NCBI RefSeq assembly: GCF_013141865.1
Contig: NZ_RCST01000001.1
Location: 1,488,001-1,552,000, forward strand
Direction: 5' to 3'
DNA length: 64,000 bases
From: Methylomonas sp. ZR1
GTDB taxonomy: Bacteria > Pseudomonadota > Gammaproteobacteria > Methylococcales > Methylomonadaceae
In this document: positions 1-9,028 of the stretch, piece after piece
How positions within the stretch are numbered: the first letter of the stretch is position 1
How the letters are laid out: each line of letters opens with the position of its first letter
The notes under the pieces: model-generated
What the model saw: the letters and a program-made list of their open reading frames with translations, nothing else
What the model was told of the DNA's origin: nothing
Database searches by the model: none
Translations under genes and position numbers: made by a program

Positions 1-2
1 AT

Positions 3-59
3 GCGCAGGAATTGCGCAACAGCAGCAGCTTTATCATAGAGATGCAGGTTGCAAAGTAA
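3..59 (+). CDS. C-terminal tail of an unidentified upstream gene (partial)
   Basis: An open frame enters from the left edge and ends at TAA 57-59, only 11 bases before the metZ start. The last residues read LRNSSSFIIEMQVAK. In many gammaproteobacteria metZ follows purF, and short spacing would fit an operon, but eighteen residues are too few to name the product. Confidence 0.45.
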   Translation, partial: AQELRNSSSFIIEMQVAK

Positions 60-70
60 CAGGACCCGAA

Positions 71-1258
71 ATGAGTGAATTTGATTGGCAAGATTATGCC
101 CCAGAAACTCAGGCCATCCGCACTGGGCACAAGCGTACTCACGAAGACGAACATAGCATCCCGATTTTTGCTACCTCCAGCTATGTGTTCAAATCGGCTG
201 AGGAAGCGGCGCTGCGCTTTACCGGAAAGCAACCCGGCAATATCTACTCACGCTTCACCAACCCGACCGTCAGCGCGTTTCAAGAGCGTTTAGCGTATCT
301 GGAAAAAGGCGAGCGCTGCCTGGCGTTTGCGTCGGGCATGGCGGCGATCATGGCGGTGGGTATGGCTCTGCTGAAGGCTGGCGACCATGTAGTCTGTTCG
401 CGCAGTGTGTTCGGCAACACGGTACTGACTTTCCAAAATTATTTCGGCAAATTTGGCGTCGAGACCGATTTCGTCAGCTTGACCGATCCGGCGGCCTGGG
501 AAGCGGCGATTAAGCCTAATACCCGGTTTCTGTTTCTGGAAACGCCGTCCAATCCTTTAATTGAAATCGCCGACATTCGGGCCATAGCCGATATAGCACA
601 TCGGCATGGCGCGCTCTTGGTGGTTGATAACGTGTTCTGCACGCCGATCTTGCAGCAGCCATTAACCTTGGGCGCCGATTTGGTGGTGCATTCCACGACC
701 AAATACATCGATGGCCAAGGGCGTTGCGTCGGCGGCGCGGTGGTAGCCAACGAAGAATTAATCGAAAAATACGTGTATCCCTATCTGCGTACCGGCGGCG
801 CGACGATGAGCCCGTTCAATGCCTGGGTGTTTCTGGGTGGACTGGAAACGCTGGCTTTGCGCATGAAAGCGCATTGCGATAGTGCGTTTGAACTGGCCAA
901 ATGGCTGGAGCAACAACCGGCTGTAGCCAAGGTGCATTACCCCGGATTGGAATCGCATGCCCAGCACGAGTTGGCTAAGCGCCAGCAGACGCATTTCGGC
1001 GCAGTGGTCAGTTTCGAATTGCAAGGCGGTAAAGATCACGCCTGGCAGCTGATTGACTCGACACGCATGTTGTCGATCACGGCGAATCTAGGCGATGTCA
1101 AAACCACTATCACCCATCCCGCAACGACCACGCATGGCCGGTTGACGCCGGAAGCGCGCGCCGAGGCTGGAATCAAAGACAGCTTGGTGAGAATTTCGGT
1201 GGGCTTGGAAAACATCGATGACATCAAGGCCGATTTGCTTAACGGACTGACAAGTTAA
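71..1258 (+). CDS. metZ: O-succinylhomoserine sulfhydrylase (MetZ), PLP-dependent
   Basis: This 395-residue protein belongs to the Cys/Met metabolism PLP enzymes (cystathionine gamma-synthase fold). It would convert O-succinylhomoserine and sulfide to homocysteine, the direct sulfhydrylation route of methionine synthesis, in the cytoplasm. The PLP-binding lysine is Lys211 in HSTTKYIDGQGR, and the active-site segments YSRFTNPT (residues 59-66) and ETPSNP (157-162) are in place. The length is normal for MetZ. The HSTTKYIDGQGR form is more typical of MetZ than of MetB, but substrate choice between these paralogues cannot be proven from motifs. The start at 71 follows an AGGA-like site in the short gap after the upstream frame, suggesting cotranscription with it. 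Confidence 0.9.
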   Translation: MSEFDWQDYAPETQAIRTGHKRTHEDEHSIPIFATSSYVFKSAEEAALRFTGKQPGNIYSRFTNPTVSAFQERLAYLEKGERCLAFASGMAAIMAVGMALLKAGDHVVCSRSVFGNTVLTFQNYFGKFGVETDFVSLTDPAAWEAAIKPNTRFLFLETPSNPLIEIADIRAIADIAHRHGALLVVDNVFCTPILQQPLTLGADLVVHSTTKYIDGQGRCVGGAVVANEELIEKYVYPYLRTGGATMSPFNAWVFLGGLETLALRMKAHCDSAFELAKWLEQQPAVAKVHYPGLESHAQHELAKRQQTHFGAVVSFELQGGKDHAWQLIDSTRMLSITANLGDVKTTITHPATTTHGRLTPEARAEAGIKDSLVRISVGLENIDDIKADLLNGLTS

Positions 1259-1347
1259 TGATGGTGCGGGGCGGTCAAGCCTGCTGTCTCGCCACGCAAA
1301 TCCAAAATTAAGCTATCTTTGACCGACGTTATAGAGAGATTGCGATC

Positions 1348-1926
1348 ATGTTTCAGGATAGAAAAGAGTACCGAAAAAACTTTAACGCGGAAGGCCAACT
1401 GTTTGTGGGTGGCGAAACCTTGCAACTGAATTGCTACGATGTGTCGCTGAAAGGTGCGATGGTCGAAGTCAGTCCTGGCGATTTGCTCACCACTATTCAG
1501 GATTTCGAAGCGTTGCTGAACGAAGACCGGCAAGCTGAAATATTTGTCGCCGAATTAATGTTGGCCGGCGAGGTGGATATTGTTTGGGTTAAAAGGGAAC
1601 GCAACCGCATCATGATGGGCCTGGAGTTTCGGGATGTCGTGCATAACGCCCACAAACTCTGGCGCAAGCGGTGCGGTTACCGCAAACTCGAAGCGTTTAA
1701 AGCCGAATTGTTTATCGACAAGGAACGCTTCAACGTGGAAGGTGTGAATCGTTCGGTACAGGGTATGTGCCTGAAATTAAGCGGTCATCATTCCTGTATT
1801 AAGGTCAACGCTCCGGTTAAGTTGTTGGCTGCTGAACTGGGATTGAGCGCTTTGGGCAAAGTGGTTTGGGTAGAGAGCAACGAGCTGACCACTCGCCTTG
1901 GTCTGCAATTGGTCATCGTTAAATAA
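1348..1926 (+). CDS. Tandem PilZ-domain protein, putative c-di-GMP receptor
   Basis: The 192-residue protein contains two PilZ-like units. The first has RxxxR at residues 5-9 (RKEYR) and DxSxxG at 31-36 (DVSLKG). The second has RxxxR at 108-112 (RCGYR) and NxSxxG at 134-139 (NRSVQG). In known PilZ proteins these two motifs bind cyclic di-GMP, so both units look able to bind. No output domain, signal peptide or membrane segment is seen, so it probably acts in the cytoplasm through protein contacts. The target is unknown; PilZ proteins commonly affect motility, polysaccharide synthesis or secretion. It is transcribed alone, 90 bases after metZ. The ATG at 1348 is preceded by an AGAGAG stretch. 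Confidence 0.82.
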   Translation: MFQDRKEYRKNFNAEGQLFVGGETLQLNCYDVSLKGAMVEVSPGDLLTTIQDFEALLNEDRQAEIFVAELMLAGEVDIVWVKRERNRIMMGLEFRDVVHNAHKLWRKRCGYRKLEAFKAELFIDKERFNVEGVNRSVQGMCLKLSGHHSCIKVNAPVKLLAAELGLSALGKVVWVESNELTTRLGLQLVIVK

Positions 1927-2076
1927 AGTCAGGTTAACCCGCTTGCGCCGGATCATTCGCTCTGGTGAGTTTTGGGCCAGACGTTAACGTGCACAATACG
2001 AATATGTATATCGCAGTTGGACTCATTTAGTTAGAAACGAGTCCAAAAATTCATGTCAAAACCCGTGCTGACCTGC

Positions 2077-2331
2077 TTAAGCGTTTAATAGCGGATCCAG
2101 TTCATGGCTCATATCAAGCGCATGCAAATCATCAAACCCCCCAATATGCCGCTCACCGATATAGATTTGCGGTACCGTGCGACGTTTGGTTTTTTCCATC
2201 ATTTGCTGGCGTAGTCCAGGTTCGGCATCCACATTGATTTCCGTATAGCCGACGCCTTTGCGATCAAAAAGTTTTTTTGCCATGGTGCAATACGGGCAGA
2301 ACTTCGCGGTGTAAATGATAATTTCCGGCAT
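2077..2331 (-). CDS. grxC: Glutaredoxin 3 (GrxC)
   Basis: This is a small (84 aa) thiol-disulfide oxidoreductase with the classical dithiol active site CPYC at residues 12-15. The GSH-binding segment TVPQIYIGERHIGGFDDL, including the conserved cis-Pro, is present. It reduces protein disulfides and mixed disulfides with glutathione and can serve ribonucleotide reductase. Its length is the usual one for GrxC. It lies downstream of the class II aldolase gene on the same strand with a 37-base gap, so the two may be cotranscribed, although no functional link is evident. No signal peptide is present; it is cytoplasmic. Confidence 0.93.
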   Translation of the reverse strand: MPEIIIYTAKFCPYCTMAKKLFDRKGVGYTEINVDAEPGLRQQMMEKTKRRTVPQIYIGERHIGGFDDLHALDMSHELDPLLNA

Positions 2332-2368
2332 GAGAAAAAATTAATAAATGCTAATGAATGAAGGTATT

Positions 2369-3031
2369 CTAAAGCGACGGCTGCTTTTGCTCAATAGTCA
2401 TGGCCTTGGCGAGTTCCTCGATTAATAAGCAGGACGCTGCGGGTAAGGTCGCGCCAAACGCCACAATCCCGTCAGCGTGACCAAGCATGCTGAATAATCC
2501 AGTTTGTTGCAGTCTACCTGTGGCAAATAACTCGGCAACGGCGTTGGCCATTTCCGGGGTGCCGTAGGGCACGTCTGCCGCAGTAAAAGCCAGATTCAGC
2601 CGGTCGGTTTGCAACCACAACTCCGGGCAGTGCACATGTATCACGGCACCAATCGCCGGGTGTTGACGATAAACGCTGGCGTGGGTGAGTGCTTCCGAGG
2701 ACGGTTGAGATAAGCCGCGCGACTTGATGGTATTACGTTCCGGCGATGCGCTTTCGATCAGCGCATAGTGTTGCTTGTTAAGGACCGGCAAGTGTCCGGT
2801 TTGCGTGCCGGAGATCAAAAACGCCTGACCACCGGGAGCCAAGCGTCGACTGATATTGCCAAATCCCAGCCCAGCGTATTTTTCGGCGATTTGCCCAATC
2901 AGCCGCAAGCGATAAAACAGGCTGCGCCAGGCGTTGAGTTCGCTGATATCAATGTCTGCCGCGAACTCGCCATGCTGATGATCAAGGCGATATTTAATAA
3001 CACCTTCCAGTTCGCTCAATCCGTTTTCCAT
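2369..3031 (-). CDS. Class II aldolase/adducin family protein
   Basis: A 220-residue zinc-dependent aldolase-type protein. Visible features are the phosphate-binding segment GNISRRL (residues 58-64), the acidic residue Glu113 in PSSEALTH, the metal ligands His132 and His134 in the HVH motif, and a third candidate ligand, His185 in GHADG. The family includes L-fuculose-phosphate aldolase, ribulose-5-phosphate 4-epimerase and the methionine-salvage dehydratase MtnB; the exact substrate is not decidable here. No other methionine-salvage gene is next to it. The start codon overlaps the upstream region of the divergent MscK-type gene, so the two genes share a very short promoter region. Confidence 0.8.
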   Translation of the reverse strand: MENGLSELEGVIKYRLDHQHGEFAADIDISELNAWRSLFYRLRLIGQIAEKYAGLGFGNISRRLAPGGQAFLISGTQTGHLPVLNKQHYALIESASPERNTIKSRGLSQPSSEALTHASVYRQHPAIGAVIHVHCPELWLQTDRLNLAFTAADVPYGTPEMANAVAELFATGRLQQTGLFSMLGHADGIVAFGATLPAASCLLIEELAKAMTIEQKQPSL

Positions 3032-3074
3032 TCTTATAATGTGTTTTAAGATTTATTTTTTATCCAGCCAACGC

Positions 3075-6000
3075 ATGAAACCAAATTTTTTAAGACCCGG
3101 CTTTGCCTTTTGTTTGCTGTTTTTATTGATCAGTTTAAACCTTGCCCACGCCGCAAATCAAAATACAGCGATTAAAGTGCTATCGCTTGCCGACATACAA
3201 CAACGTATTCAGACCGTCAAAGACAAGCAAAATCTGCCTGAAGAACAAAAAAAACGGATTCTGGCCGCTTATCAGGAGAGCGAAGATAACCTCAATGAAC
3301 TGGAGGCCCAGGATAAACAGGCTGAGTCGTTCAAGCAGGCATTAAACAGCTTGCCCCTAGAAGTGAAGCAATTGGCAAGACAAATAGCCGAGGCCGAAAG
3401 CAATTTGAAAACTCGTAAGCCGGAGAAGCTCACGATTTTTCCGACGGATGAGTTGGAGCAACGTCTGCTTATCGAAAAAACCCGGCTTAGCGATATGGAT
3501 GCGGAGATCAGCCGTATCGAAGCCACGTTGGGCGAACTGAGCGGCCGCCCGCAATTGATCAGGGAAAAAGTATCCGAAATCAAAAGCAAGCAGGCTGCCA
3601 GTCAGCATGAACAACAAGTCTTGGCGTCTGAGTCCGGCGATAATCTCTATCAAAAAGAAGCCAGACAGGTACAGTTGGATAGCCGGATTCGCTTGTTAAA
3701 CAGCACGCTGAAAACGCTGGAGCTGGAAAATCTTAGCAATCCTCTGCAATTACAAACCAATAAAGATCGTGTCCATCTGTTGACCTTGCAGCGCGAGCAG
3801 CAGAGCTTGGTGATTGCCGACCTCGATAATTTCCTGCTTGAGCGGCGTCAGCAGGAAACCGACAAAGAACAGGCGGCGTTATTGCAAGCTGAAAAAGAAG
3901 CCGAGGGCAAGCATCCGTTAATTCGCGCTGCCACGAAAGAGAACATGCAGTTCAACCGCAGTTTGCAGGAAATCAATAAAAACATGGAGCAATACTCGCT
4001 CCAAAAAAATGAAATAGACGTTCGTTATAAACAGCTGGAAAAAGATTTCCAAAGTGCCGAACAAAAAATCAGTCTGGCGGGTTTAAGCCCGGCCTTGGGT
4101 AATTTACTGCGGGAACAGCGCCGCAATTTGCCGCAACGCAAACAATACAGCAGCTTGGGCGATGAGATTCAAAATCAGATCGCGCTGGCGAGCCTGGAAA
4201 TGTTCAAGCTGGATGAAACCAAAAAAGGCCTGGTCGATATAAATCAGCTGTTGTTGGCGCGGATGGCGCAGTTGCCGGAAGCCACACCTGAGTCGGACAA
4301 ACTGCGGGTGCGCACCGAATTGCGAATGTTGCTGAACGATCAGAAAGATCTGGTGGCAAGATTGGCTAACGGTTACAACGAATATGGCCGCGTGCTGGGC
4401 GATGTCGATTTTAGTTTGCAGCAAATGCTGGGTATAGCCGACAAATTTAGCGCGTACTTGGATCAACGCTTGCTTTGGGTGCCCAGCGCTCGGGTGATCG
4501 ACAAATATTTCCTGCAAGATATTTTCTCCTCCTTGCTGTGGTTTATGAGTCCTGGCAACTGGTTGGGAGTGCTCAGTGGCTTTTGGGACGGTATCAGTCA
4601 TTTCCCGTTGCTGGCTCTCGGTGGTTTGAGTGTCGTGATATTTCACTGGCGCTTTCGCGCCGGCGTCAAACAGCGCTTGACGGAGCTGTTAGGAAAAAAA
4701 GCCGCCAATCGAGAGTTTGCGGACATTTTATCCAGCTTGCTTTATCTGTTAATGCTCTCCTTGTCCGGTCCGTTGCTGATGGCTTGGATGGCCGGGGTGT
4801 TGATCCTGAATGTCCGGGCCGATCTGTTTAGCCATGCTTTTGCCGAAGGCCTTACCGCTACGGCCGTGTCCTTGTGCATGGTGCAATTTGTGTTTCGTTT
4901 GTTTAAACCGGGCGGCGTCGCGGACACCTTGTTGCAATGGCCGCAACATGCGGTTCGATTACTTTACGCGCAGATGAAATGGGCACGATTCGTTCTCGTA
5001 CCTTGCGTGTTTATCACCGCGATGACCGGTAGCGATTTGTTTTCGGAACACAGTCATGCCTTGGGTAGAACGGCAATGATCGTGATGATGTTGATGATGA
5101 GCTATGTGTTGCATCGCCTTACGCAACCCTTGACCGGTTTAGGCAAGAACTTCTATCAACAATCCGCCGGCTGGCTCAGCAGTATGCGTTATCTCTGGTA
5201 TGGCATTGCCGTGCTGACGCCATTGGTCATCATCGGCTTTGCGGTGGCGGGCTATTACCAAAGCGCATTGGAGTTACAGGCTAAGCTACTACTGACCCTA
5301 CGTTTGATTTTTATCACCGTATTGTTCCAGGGCCTGGTATTGCGTTGGTTGCGCAATACCGAGCGGCAATTAGCCTTAAAAAACGCGAGGCAGAAACGCA
5401 AACAAGTCGAGCAAGCCGCTGTGAGTAGCGCCAATCTGGAAGGTGGGTATGCGATCGAGGAGCAATTACTGGATATTTCCAAAATCAACCAGCAAAGCCA
5501 TAAGCTTTTGACCACGGTGGTGATGGTGATCATGTTGATGGGTTTCTGGATGATCTGGAGCGATATTTTGCCGGCCTTGACCGTTTTCGACCAGGTCGTG
5601 CTGTGGCAGCACAGCGAAATGGTAGAAGGTAAGGAAACATTGCAACCCATCACACTGATCAATTTGTTGATTTGCCTGGTGTATAGCGCTCTGGCTTTTG
5701 TGTTTGCCAGCAACTTTCCGGCCTTGGTGGATTTGGTAACCGCCGGCAAGTTTGCGATGACTGCCGGCAGTCGTTACGCATTAATCCAATTGGTGCGTTA
5801 TTCCCTGATAACGGTGGCCTTTTTGGCGGTGGCCAACGAGCTGGGTGGCAGTTGGTCGCAAGTGCAATGGTTGGTGGCGGCGTTGTCGGTGGGTTTAGGT
5901 TTTGGTTTGCAGGAGATTTTCGCGAACATGGTGTCGGGCATTATTTTGTTGTTCGAGCGGCCGATTCGTGTGGGTGATACGGTCACGGTCGGCGATGTGA

Positions 6001-6446
6001 CCGGCCGGGTCAGCCGCATTCAAATGCGGGCCACGCATATTGTCGATTGGGATAGAAAAGAGTTGGTCGTGCCGAATAAAACCTTTATTACCGACCGATT
6101 GATCAACTGGACGTTATCGGATACCGTCACCCGGGTGGTGGTCCCGGTCAGCGTGGCCTACGGCACCAGCGTAGAGATGGTCGAGGAAATTCTGGCAGAT
6201 GCGGTAAAAAGTATCGAACAAGTACTGAGTGACCCGGAACCGTTGGTAATCTTTATTGGTTTTGGTGATAGCGCCCTACAGTTCAAAATTAACGTATTTG
6301 TCCGCGAACTCAGCGATAGGACGGTGGTTACCCATCGTCTGCACACGAAAATTTACGAAGCCTTGCTGGCCCATCATATCGAGATACCTTATCCGCAGCG
6401 CGATGTACACATCCGATCAGTCGCGAAAGGCATATTGAACGAATGA
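3075..6446 (+). CDS. mscK: MscK/KefA-type mechanosensitive channel
   Basis: About 1123 residues, close to E. coli MscK. The start at 3075 is chosen over an upstream in-frame ATG at 3039 because it begins a clean signal peptide (MKPNFLRPGF..., ending LAHA). A long periplasmic, coiled-coil-rich region rich in Gln/Glu/Lys covers roughly residues 30-460. Several membrane helices follow (about 480-900). The C-terminal MscS pore and beta domain are recognisable from GLGFGLQEIFANMVSGI and ERPIRVGDTVTVGDVTGRV. The protein should form an inner-membrane channel that releases solutes on osmotic downshock. Family membership is firm; whether gating depends on K+ as in E. coli MscK is unknown. The gene is divergent from the aldolase gene and stands alone upstream of nrdR. 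Confidence 0.9.
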   Translation: MKPNFLRPGFAFCLLFLLISLNLAHAANQNTAIKVLSLADIQQRIQTVKDKQNLPEEQKKRILAAYQESEDNLNELEAQDKQAESFKQALNSLPLEVKQLARQIAEAESNLKTRKPEKLTIFPTDELEQRLLIEKTRLSDMDAEISRIEATLGELSGRPQLIREKVSEIKSKQAASQHEQQVLASESGDNLYQKEARQVQLDSRIRLLNSTLKTLELENLSNPLQLQTNKDRVHLLTLQREQQSLVIADLDNFLLERRQQETDKEQAALLQAEKEAEGKHPLIRAATKENMQFNRSLQEINKNMEQYSLQKNEIDVRYKQLEKDFQSAEQKISLAGLSPALGNLLREQRRNLPQRKQYSSLGDEIQNQIALASLEMFKLDETKKGLVDINQLLLARMAQLPEATPESDKLRVRTELRMLLNDQKDLVARLANGYNEYGRVLGDVDFSLQQMLGIADKFSAYLDQRLLWVPSARVIDKYFLQDIFSSLLWFMSPGNWLGVLSGFWDGISHFPLLALGGLSVVIFHWRFRAGVKQRLTELLGKKAANREFADILSSLLYLLMLSLSGPLLMAWMAGVLILNVRADLFSHAFAEGLTATAVSLCMVQFVFRLFKPGGVADTLLQWPQHAVRLLYAQMKWARFVLVPCVFITAMTGSDLFSEHSHALGRTAMIVMMLMMSYVLHRLTQPLTGLGKNFYQQSAGWLSSMRYLWYGIAVLTPLVIIGFAVAGYYQSALELQAKLLLTLRLIFITVLFQGLVLRWLRNTERQLALKNARQKRKQVEQAAVSSANLEGGYAIEEQLLDISKINQQSHKLLTTVVMVIMLMGFWMIWSDILPALTVFDQVVLWQHSEMVEGKETLQPITLINLLICLVYSALAFVFASNFPALVDLVTAGKFAMTAGSRYALIQLVRYSLITVAFLAVANELGGSWSQVQWLVAALSVGLGFGLQEIFANMVSGIILLFERPIRVGDTVTVGDVTGRVSRIQMRATHIVDWDRKELVVPNKTFITDRLINWTLSDTVTRVVVPVSVAYGTSVEMVEEILADAVKSIEQVLSDPEPLVIFIGFGDSALQFKINVFVRELSDRTVVTHRLHTKIYEALLAHHIEIPYPQRDVHIRSVAKGILNE

Positions 6447-6530
6447 GGTGCGGTTTATTAGCCGATTTCAATATAAAGCCATTCTGTAATAAAATGGCCG
6501 CCCTTTGAACCTGGCTTTGGCTCTTTAACT

Positions 6531-6989
6531 ATGCGTTGTCCGTTTTGCTCAGCACAAGATACTCGGGTAATCGATACCCGCTTGGCCGACGATGGCGATC
6601 AAGTCAAACGCCGCCGGGAATGCGTGGCCTGCAAAGAGCGGTTTACCACCTTTGAAGTGGTTGAATTGACCCTGCCGCGCATCATCAAACGCAACGGCGC
6701 CCGGCAGAGCTTTGACGAAGCCAAACTGCGGGCCGGCATGCAGCGAGCCCTGGAAAAGCGCCCGGTACAAGTAGACGCTGTCGAGGCAGCACTCAGCCGG
6801 ATCAAGAAAGCCCTGACGGCAAAAGGCGAGCGCGAGATTCCGGCTCGCGAATTGGGTGAACTGGTGATGCAAGAATTGCAAACACTCGATCATGTCGCTT
6901 TCGTGCGCTTCGCCTCGGTGTATCGCAGCTTCCAGGATGTCTCCGAATTCACCGCGATGATCGAAAATCTGCAAAAGCATGACGCCTAG
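6531..6989 (+). CDS. nrdR: Transcriptional repressor NrdR
   Basis: This 152-residue protein has the N-terminal zinc ribbon (Cys3, Cys6, Cys31, Cys34) and an ATP-cone domain from about residue 49 to 139 (begins [18 protein letters not shown]). NrdR senses dATP/ATP through the ATP cone and represses ribonucleotide reductase genes by binding paired NrdR boxes. Length and motifs are standard. It is the first gene of the riboflavin cluster here, as in many gammaproteobacteria, and its last 11 bases overlap ribD, so the two are translationally linked. Confidence 0.96.
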   Translation: MRCPFCSAQDTRVIDTRLADDGDQVKRRRECVACKERFTTFEVVELTLPRIIKRNGARQSFDEAKLRAGMQRALEKRPVQVDAVEAALSRIKKALTAKGEREIPARELGELVMQELQTLDHVAFVRFASVYRSFQDVSEFTAMIENLQKHDA

Positions 6990-8070
6990 CCAAGACGCGG
7001 CCTATATGGCGCGTGCCGTCAAATTGGCGGAGAACGGCAAATACACGACCGACCCCAACCCGCATGTGGGCTGTGTGTTGGTCAAGGACGACAAAGTTAT
7101 AGCTGAGGGTTGGACGCAACGCGCGGGCTTTGCCCATGCCGAAGTTGATGCGCTGGCCAAAACAGACAACGCAAGAGGCGCGACAGCTTATGTGACGCTG
7201 GAGCCTTGCAGCCATCACGGTAAAACCGGCCCATGCAGCGAGGCATTAATCGCTGCCGGCATCAGCCGAGTCGTCGTGGCGATGCAGGACCCCAATCCCC
7301 TGGTGGCTGGCCGCGGTTTGCAAAAACTCCGCGAAGCCGGCATTGAGGTGCTGGTCGGCGTCTTGCAGCAAGAAGCCGAAAAGCTAAATCAAGGCTTTTT
7401 TAAACGTATGCGGCAGGGTTTGCCGTGGATACGCAGCAAGCTGGCCATGAGCTTAGACGGTCGCACCGCGCTGGCCTCCGGAGAGAGTCAATGGATTACG
7501 TCCGCCCACGCCAGGCAAGACGTGCAGATCTGGCGGGCGGCCAGCAGCGCGATTGTCACCGGCATCGATACGGTGCTGTACGACGATCCGCAATTGAATG
7601 CGCGTGTGGATTTCGATGCTGTGCAGCCGGTCAAAGTGGTGCTGGATTCGCAATTACGCATGCCTTTATCCGCCAGGCTGTTGGAAAATGCGGAAGATGT
7701 CTGGATCATGACCTGTAGTGACGACGCGCTAAAACAGCAGAAATTACGCGATGTGGGCTGCAAAGTCTTTCAAGTCGATGAGCGGAATGGGCGTGCGGAC
7801 TTGGTTCAGGTTTTTAAGTTGTTGGCCGAGCTACAAATCAACACGGTTTGGGTGGAGGCAGGTGCCACACTAAACGGTGCGCTGCTCGATAGTGGGCTGA
7901 TCGATGAATGGTTGATTTACATGGCTCCCTGTGTATTGGGCGATCAAGCGCGCGGCCTGTTCACTCTGTCGGGCATATTGACCATGCAGGATAAAAAATG
8001 CCTGCGCCTGCTAGAAGCCCGGCAAATTGGACCGGATTTGAGATTGCGCTATCAAGCAAAAACTGATTGA
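6979..8070 (+). CDS. ribD: Bifunctional riboflavin deaminase/reductase RibD
   Basis: Riboflavin pathway enzyme of 363 residues that deaminates diaminohydroxyphosphoribosylamino-pyrimidine and then reduces the ribosyl chain with NADPH. The N-terminal cytidine-deaminase-like domain has the zinc site HAE at 53-55 and the Cys pair Cys77/Cys86 in [11 protein letters not shown]. The C-terminal dihydrofolate-reductase-like domain runs from about residue 148 (begins [14 protein letters not shown]). The start overlaps the end of nrdR by 11 bases. No FMN riboswitch-like structure is apparent upstream; the gene is read as part of the nrdR-rib-nusB-thiL-pgpA unit. Confidence 0.95.
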   Translation: MTPSQDAAYMARAVKLAENGKYTTDPNPHVGCVLVKDDKVIAEGWTQRAGFAHAEVDALAKTDNARGATAYVTLEPCSHHGKTGPCSEALIAAGISRVVVAMQDPNPLVAGRGLQKLREAGIEVLVGVLQQEAEKLNQGFFKRMRQGLPWIRSKLAMSLDGRTALASGESQWITSAHARQDVQIWRAASSAIVTGIDTVLYDDPQLNARVDFDAVQPVKVVLDSQLRMPLSARLLENAEDVWIMTCSDDALKQQKLRDVGCKVFQVDERNGRADLVQVFKLLAELQINTVWVEAGATLNGALLDSGLIDEWLIYMAPCVLGDQARGLFTLSGILTMQDKKCLRLLEARQIGPDLRLRYQAKTD

Positions 8071-8074
8071 AACG

Positions 8075-8335
8075 ATGAAAAGTATTGTTGTAATGACATT
8101 GTTAATTAGCCTGCTGCCTGCTTGGGCGACGGCGGATGAGGACGATAAACCGGAAACCAGCACCTTGCAGATTCAAGGCGGCAAAGTGATCGGCGAAAAG
8201 CACGAAATCGAAGTCTACGATTATCATAGCGGCACCTATCAAACCTTTGATGTTTATCGTAAGCCGGCCAAGTCGCCAAACAAAGACACGGCCACCCAAA
8301 CCCCAAAGCCATCCACCGAGACCGCTCCGCGCTGA
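8075..8335 (+). CDS. Small exported protein of unknown function inside the riboflavin operon
   Basis: An 86-residue protein with an N-terminal signal peptide (MKSIVVMTLLISLLPAWATA, cleavage likely after ATA). The mature part is short, charged and ends in a Lys/Pro/Thr-rich tail. I recognise no family. It sits four bases after ribD and 36 bases before ribE, in the same direction, so it is probably cotranscribed with the riboflavin genes. The tight spacing and clean signal peptide favour a real gene. A periplasmic product in a flavin-synthesis operon is unusual and no function should be assumed. Confidence 0.6.
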   Translation: MKSIVVMTLLISLLPAWATADEDDKPETSTLQIQGGKVIGEKHEIEVYDYHSGTYQTFDVYRKPAKSPNKDTATQTPKPSTETAPR

Positions 8336-8371
8336 TTGTAACGGACATTTTTACTTTTTTGAGTGATAACC

Positions 8372-9028
8372 ATGTTTACCGGGATTATTTTAGCCATCGG
8401 CAAAATCAAGGCCATCCAGCCTAAAGGCGGCGATTGCCGGTTGATTATCGATACCGGCAAGCTGTCGCTGCGCGAATGCGCGTTGGGCGACAGCATCGCG
8501 GTAAATGGTGTTTGCCTGACCGCCGTGGAGTTGGGCGAACATTATTTTTGCGCCGACGTTTCCAATGAGACCTTGTCGCGTACCACTTTAAAGACCGCAA
8601 ATACCGGTACGCCGGTGAATCTGGAGTTGGCGATGACACCTTCCAGTCGGTTGGGCGGGCATATTGTCAGTGGTCATGTCGATGGTATTGGTAAAGTGGT
8701 CGAGAAACAGGCCGATGGCCGCTCGATTCGCTTCAAATTCAAGGCGCCGGATTCGCTGGCCAAATACATCGCCGAAAAAGGCTCGATTTGCATTAACGGC
8801 ATCAGCCTGACTGTCAACACAGTTGATGGCGCTTATTTTTCCGTGAATATCGTGCCGCATACCTTACAAGAAACCACCTTGGGTCAAACCGAAGCCGGCA
8901 GCGAGGTAAATCTGGAAGTCGATTTGCTGGCCCGCTACTTGGAACGTCTGATGCAAGGGGAAGCCGCTGCTCACAGTCAAGGCGGCGTCACCGAGGCCTT
9001 ATTACAAAACGCAGGCTTTATTAAATGA
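8372..9028 (+). CDS. ribE: Riboflavin synthase alpha subunit
   Basis: About 218 residues. The enzyme dismutates two molecules of 6,7-dimethyl-8-ribityllumazine into riboflavin and the pyrimidinedione. The start at 8372 gives the family's invariant MFTGII N-terminus; a GTG nine bases earlier is in frame but would add unneeded residues. Two lumazine-binding repeats are visible, the second opening with GGHIVSGHVDGIG near residue 97. Length is normal. Its stop overlaps the ribBA start by four bases (ATGA), indicating translational coupling. Confidence 0.95.
   Translation: MFTGIILAIGKIKAIQPKGGDCRLIIDTGKLSLRECALGDSIAVNGVCLTAVELGEHYFCADVSNETLSRTTLKTANTGTPVNLELAMTPSSRLGGHIVSGHVDGIGKVVEKQADGRSIRFKFKAPDSLAKYIAEKGSICINGISLTVNTVDGAYFSVNIVPHTLQETTLGQTEAGSEVNLEVDLLARYLERLMQGEAAAHSQGGVTEALLQNAGFIK

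Noticed and set aside
6440..6531. FMN riboswitch before the riboflavin genes
   Set aside because: The gap before nrdR is too short and shows none of the conserved RFN elements; none is seen before ribE or ribH either.
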